This document shows positions 63,679 through 64,000 of a stretch of DNA of 64,000 nt, piece by piece. Position 1 is the first letter of the stretch, and each line of letters starts with the position of its first letter. Source of the DNA: Euptelea pleiosperma (taxonomy: Eukaryota; Streptophyta; Magnoliopsida; Ranunculales; Eupteleaceae). The DNA is taken from contig CM068547.1 in NCBI GenBank assembly GCA_035048495.1, positions 5,049,700 through 5,113,699 on the forward strand. Reading direction: 5' to 3'. The position numbers and the translations under genes are program-made. The notes below the pieces were generated by a model, which did not search any database, was not told the DNA's origin, and saw only the letters and a list, made by a program, of their open reading frames with translations.

Positions 63679-64000
63679 ATGGCTGAGACACCAATCAGTG
63701 ATGATCATGCTGCTCTAGCTGCTCGAGCTGTCCAAGTGGGCTATGTAAATGCCTTGTACGTATTACTTGATGAAGATCCCTTTATTCTTGACAAAATGGA
63801 CCGACGAGTTCCGTTTTCAGATACTCTTTTACACAAGGCTTCATCGGCTAAGCAAACCCATTTCGCGATTGAGATGATGATCCTGAAGCGTTCATTTGCT
63901 AGAAAATTAAACAAAAATGGTCTAAGCCCCATGCACCTGGCTGTGACAAATGGGCACTTAGAGACAGTGAGAGGGCTCTTAGCAATGGACCATGAGCTCG
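63679..64000 (+). CDS. BDA1-like ankyrin/PGG gene, copy F (5' end only)
   Basis: The ATG at 63679 opens 107 codons without a stop to the window edge: MAETPISDDHAALAARAVQV, then LDEDPFILDKMDRRVPFSDT, LLHKASSAKQTHFAIEMMIL, LARKL-like RSFARKLNKNG, LSPMHLAVTNGHLETVRGLL and AMDHEL. It matches residues 1-107 of copies C and D, with one extra Arg (DRRVPF) from a 3-nt insertion. Two or three ankyrin repeats are visible. It is the only copy on the plus strand, so it is divergent from E. The intron and PGG part lie beyond the window, so intactness is unknown. Confidence 0.85.
   Translation, partial: MAETPISDDHAALAARAVQVGYVNALYVLLDEDPFILDKMDRRVPFSDTLLHKASSAKQTHFAIEMMILKRSFARKLNKNGLSPMHLAVTNGHLETVRGLLAMDHEL

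Noticed and set aside
1..64000. tRNA, rRNA, CRISPR, riboswitch or prokaryotic operon signals
   Set aside because: None was seen. The short repeats are transposon arms or simple sequence, and the gene structure is eukaryotic.

Overview
The window is nuclear DNA from a flowering plant. The evidence is a cluster of plant-type ankyrin-repeat/PGG membrane-protein genes with short introns, set among plant transposons: CACTA with TNP2, DUF4216, Transposase_24 and Ulp1-like parts, L1-type LINEs with an RNase H tail, a Ty3/gypsy element primed by initiator tRNA-Met, and many MITEs. I cannot place the species. I saw no tRNA, rRNA, CRISPR array or bacterial-type operon.

The host genes are six copies of a BDA1-like gene (ankyrin repeats followed by a PGG membrane domain). 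Copies A (1-1201, left-truncated, frameshifted), B (31061-32481), C (37530-38826), D (48547-49950) and E (59546-60949, divergent, with an in-frame stop) lie on the minus strand. Copy F (63679 to the right edge) is on the plus strand. B, C and D look intact. Every complete copy has one short intron splitting the last ankyrin repeat. In A, C, D and E that intron starts with GC instead of GT, while B has GT. Relics of further copies lie at 6388-6660, 7640-7939 and 62580-62611. The copies share upstream DNA, including a TATA-like site 80-100 bp before the ATG, so the cluster grew by segmental duplication.

Between A and B lies a large decayed CACTA region (about 7940-31075). It has a terminus with subterminal repeats at 7940-8340 and minus-strand transposase remnants at 19490-22300 and 28317-31066. 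A 5.7-kb LTR-type element with a perfect 5-bp target duplication splits the transposase. Between the terminus and the transposase lie fragments of at least four unrelated host genes, all on the transposon's coding strand: a KIN-14-type kinesin, a UBP12/13-like ubiquitin protease, a CSI1-like armadillo protein and a CESA-type zinc finger. This looks like gene capture (transduplication). Two more fragments lie outside it: a bromodomain exon (4939-5046) and the C-terminus of an IMK2-like receptor kinase (37166-37416).

Between C and D sits a nearly full-length but broken LINE (about 40898-46371). Between D and E are several foldback and MULE-like elements and a 3.3-kb Ty3/gypsy derivative (54284-57615) with two 575-bp LTRs. 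It keeps gag, protease and a chromodomain but has no reverse transcriptase or integrase, and it is inserted in the last 4 bp of a MITE. Four copies of that MITE family occur here, three with perfect 8-bp target duplications. Most other open reading frames in the window are antisense shadows or low-complexity sequence.
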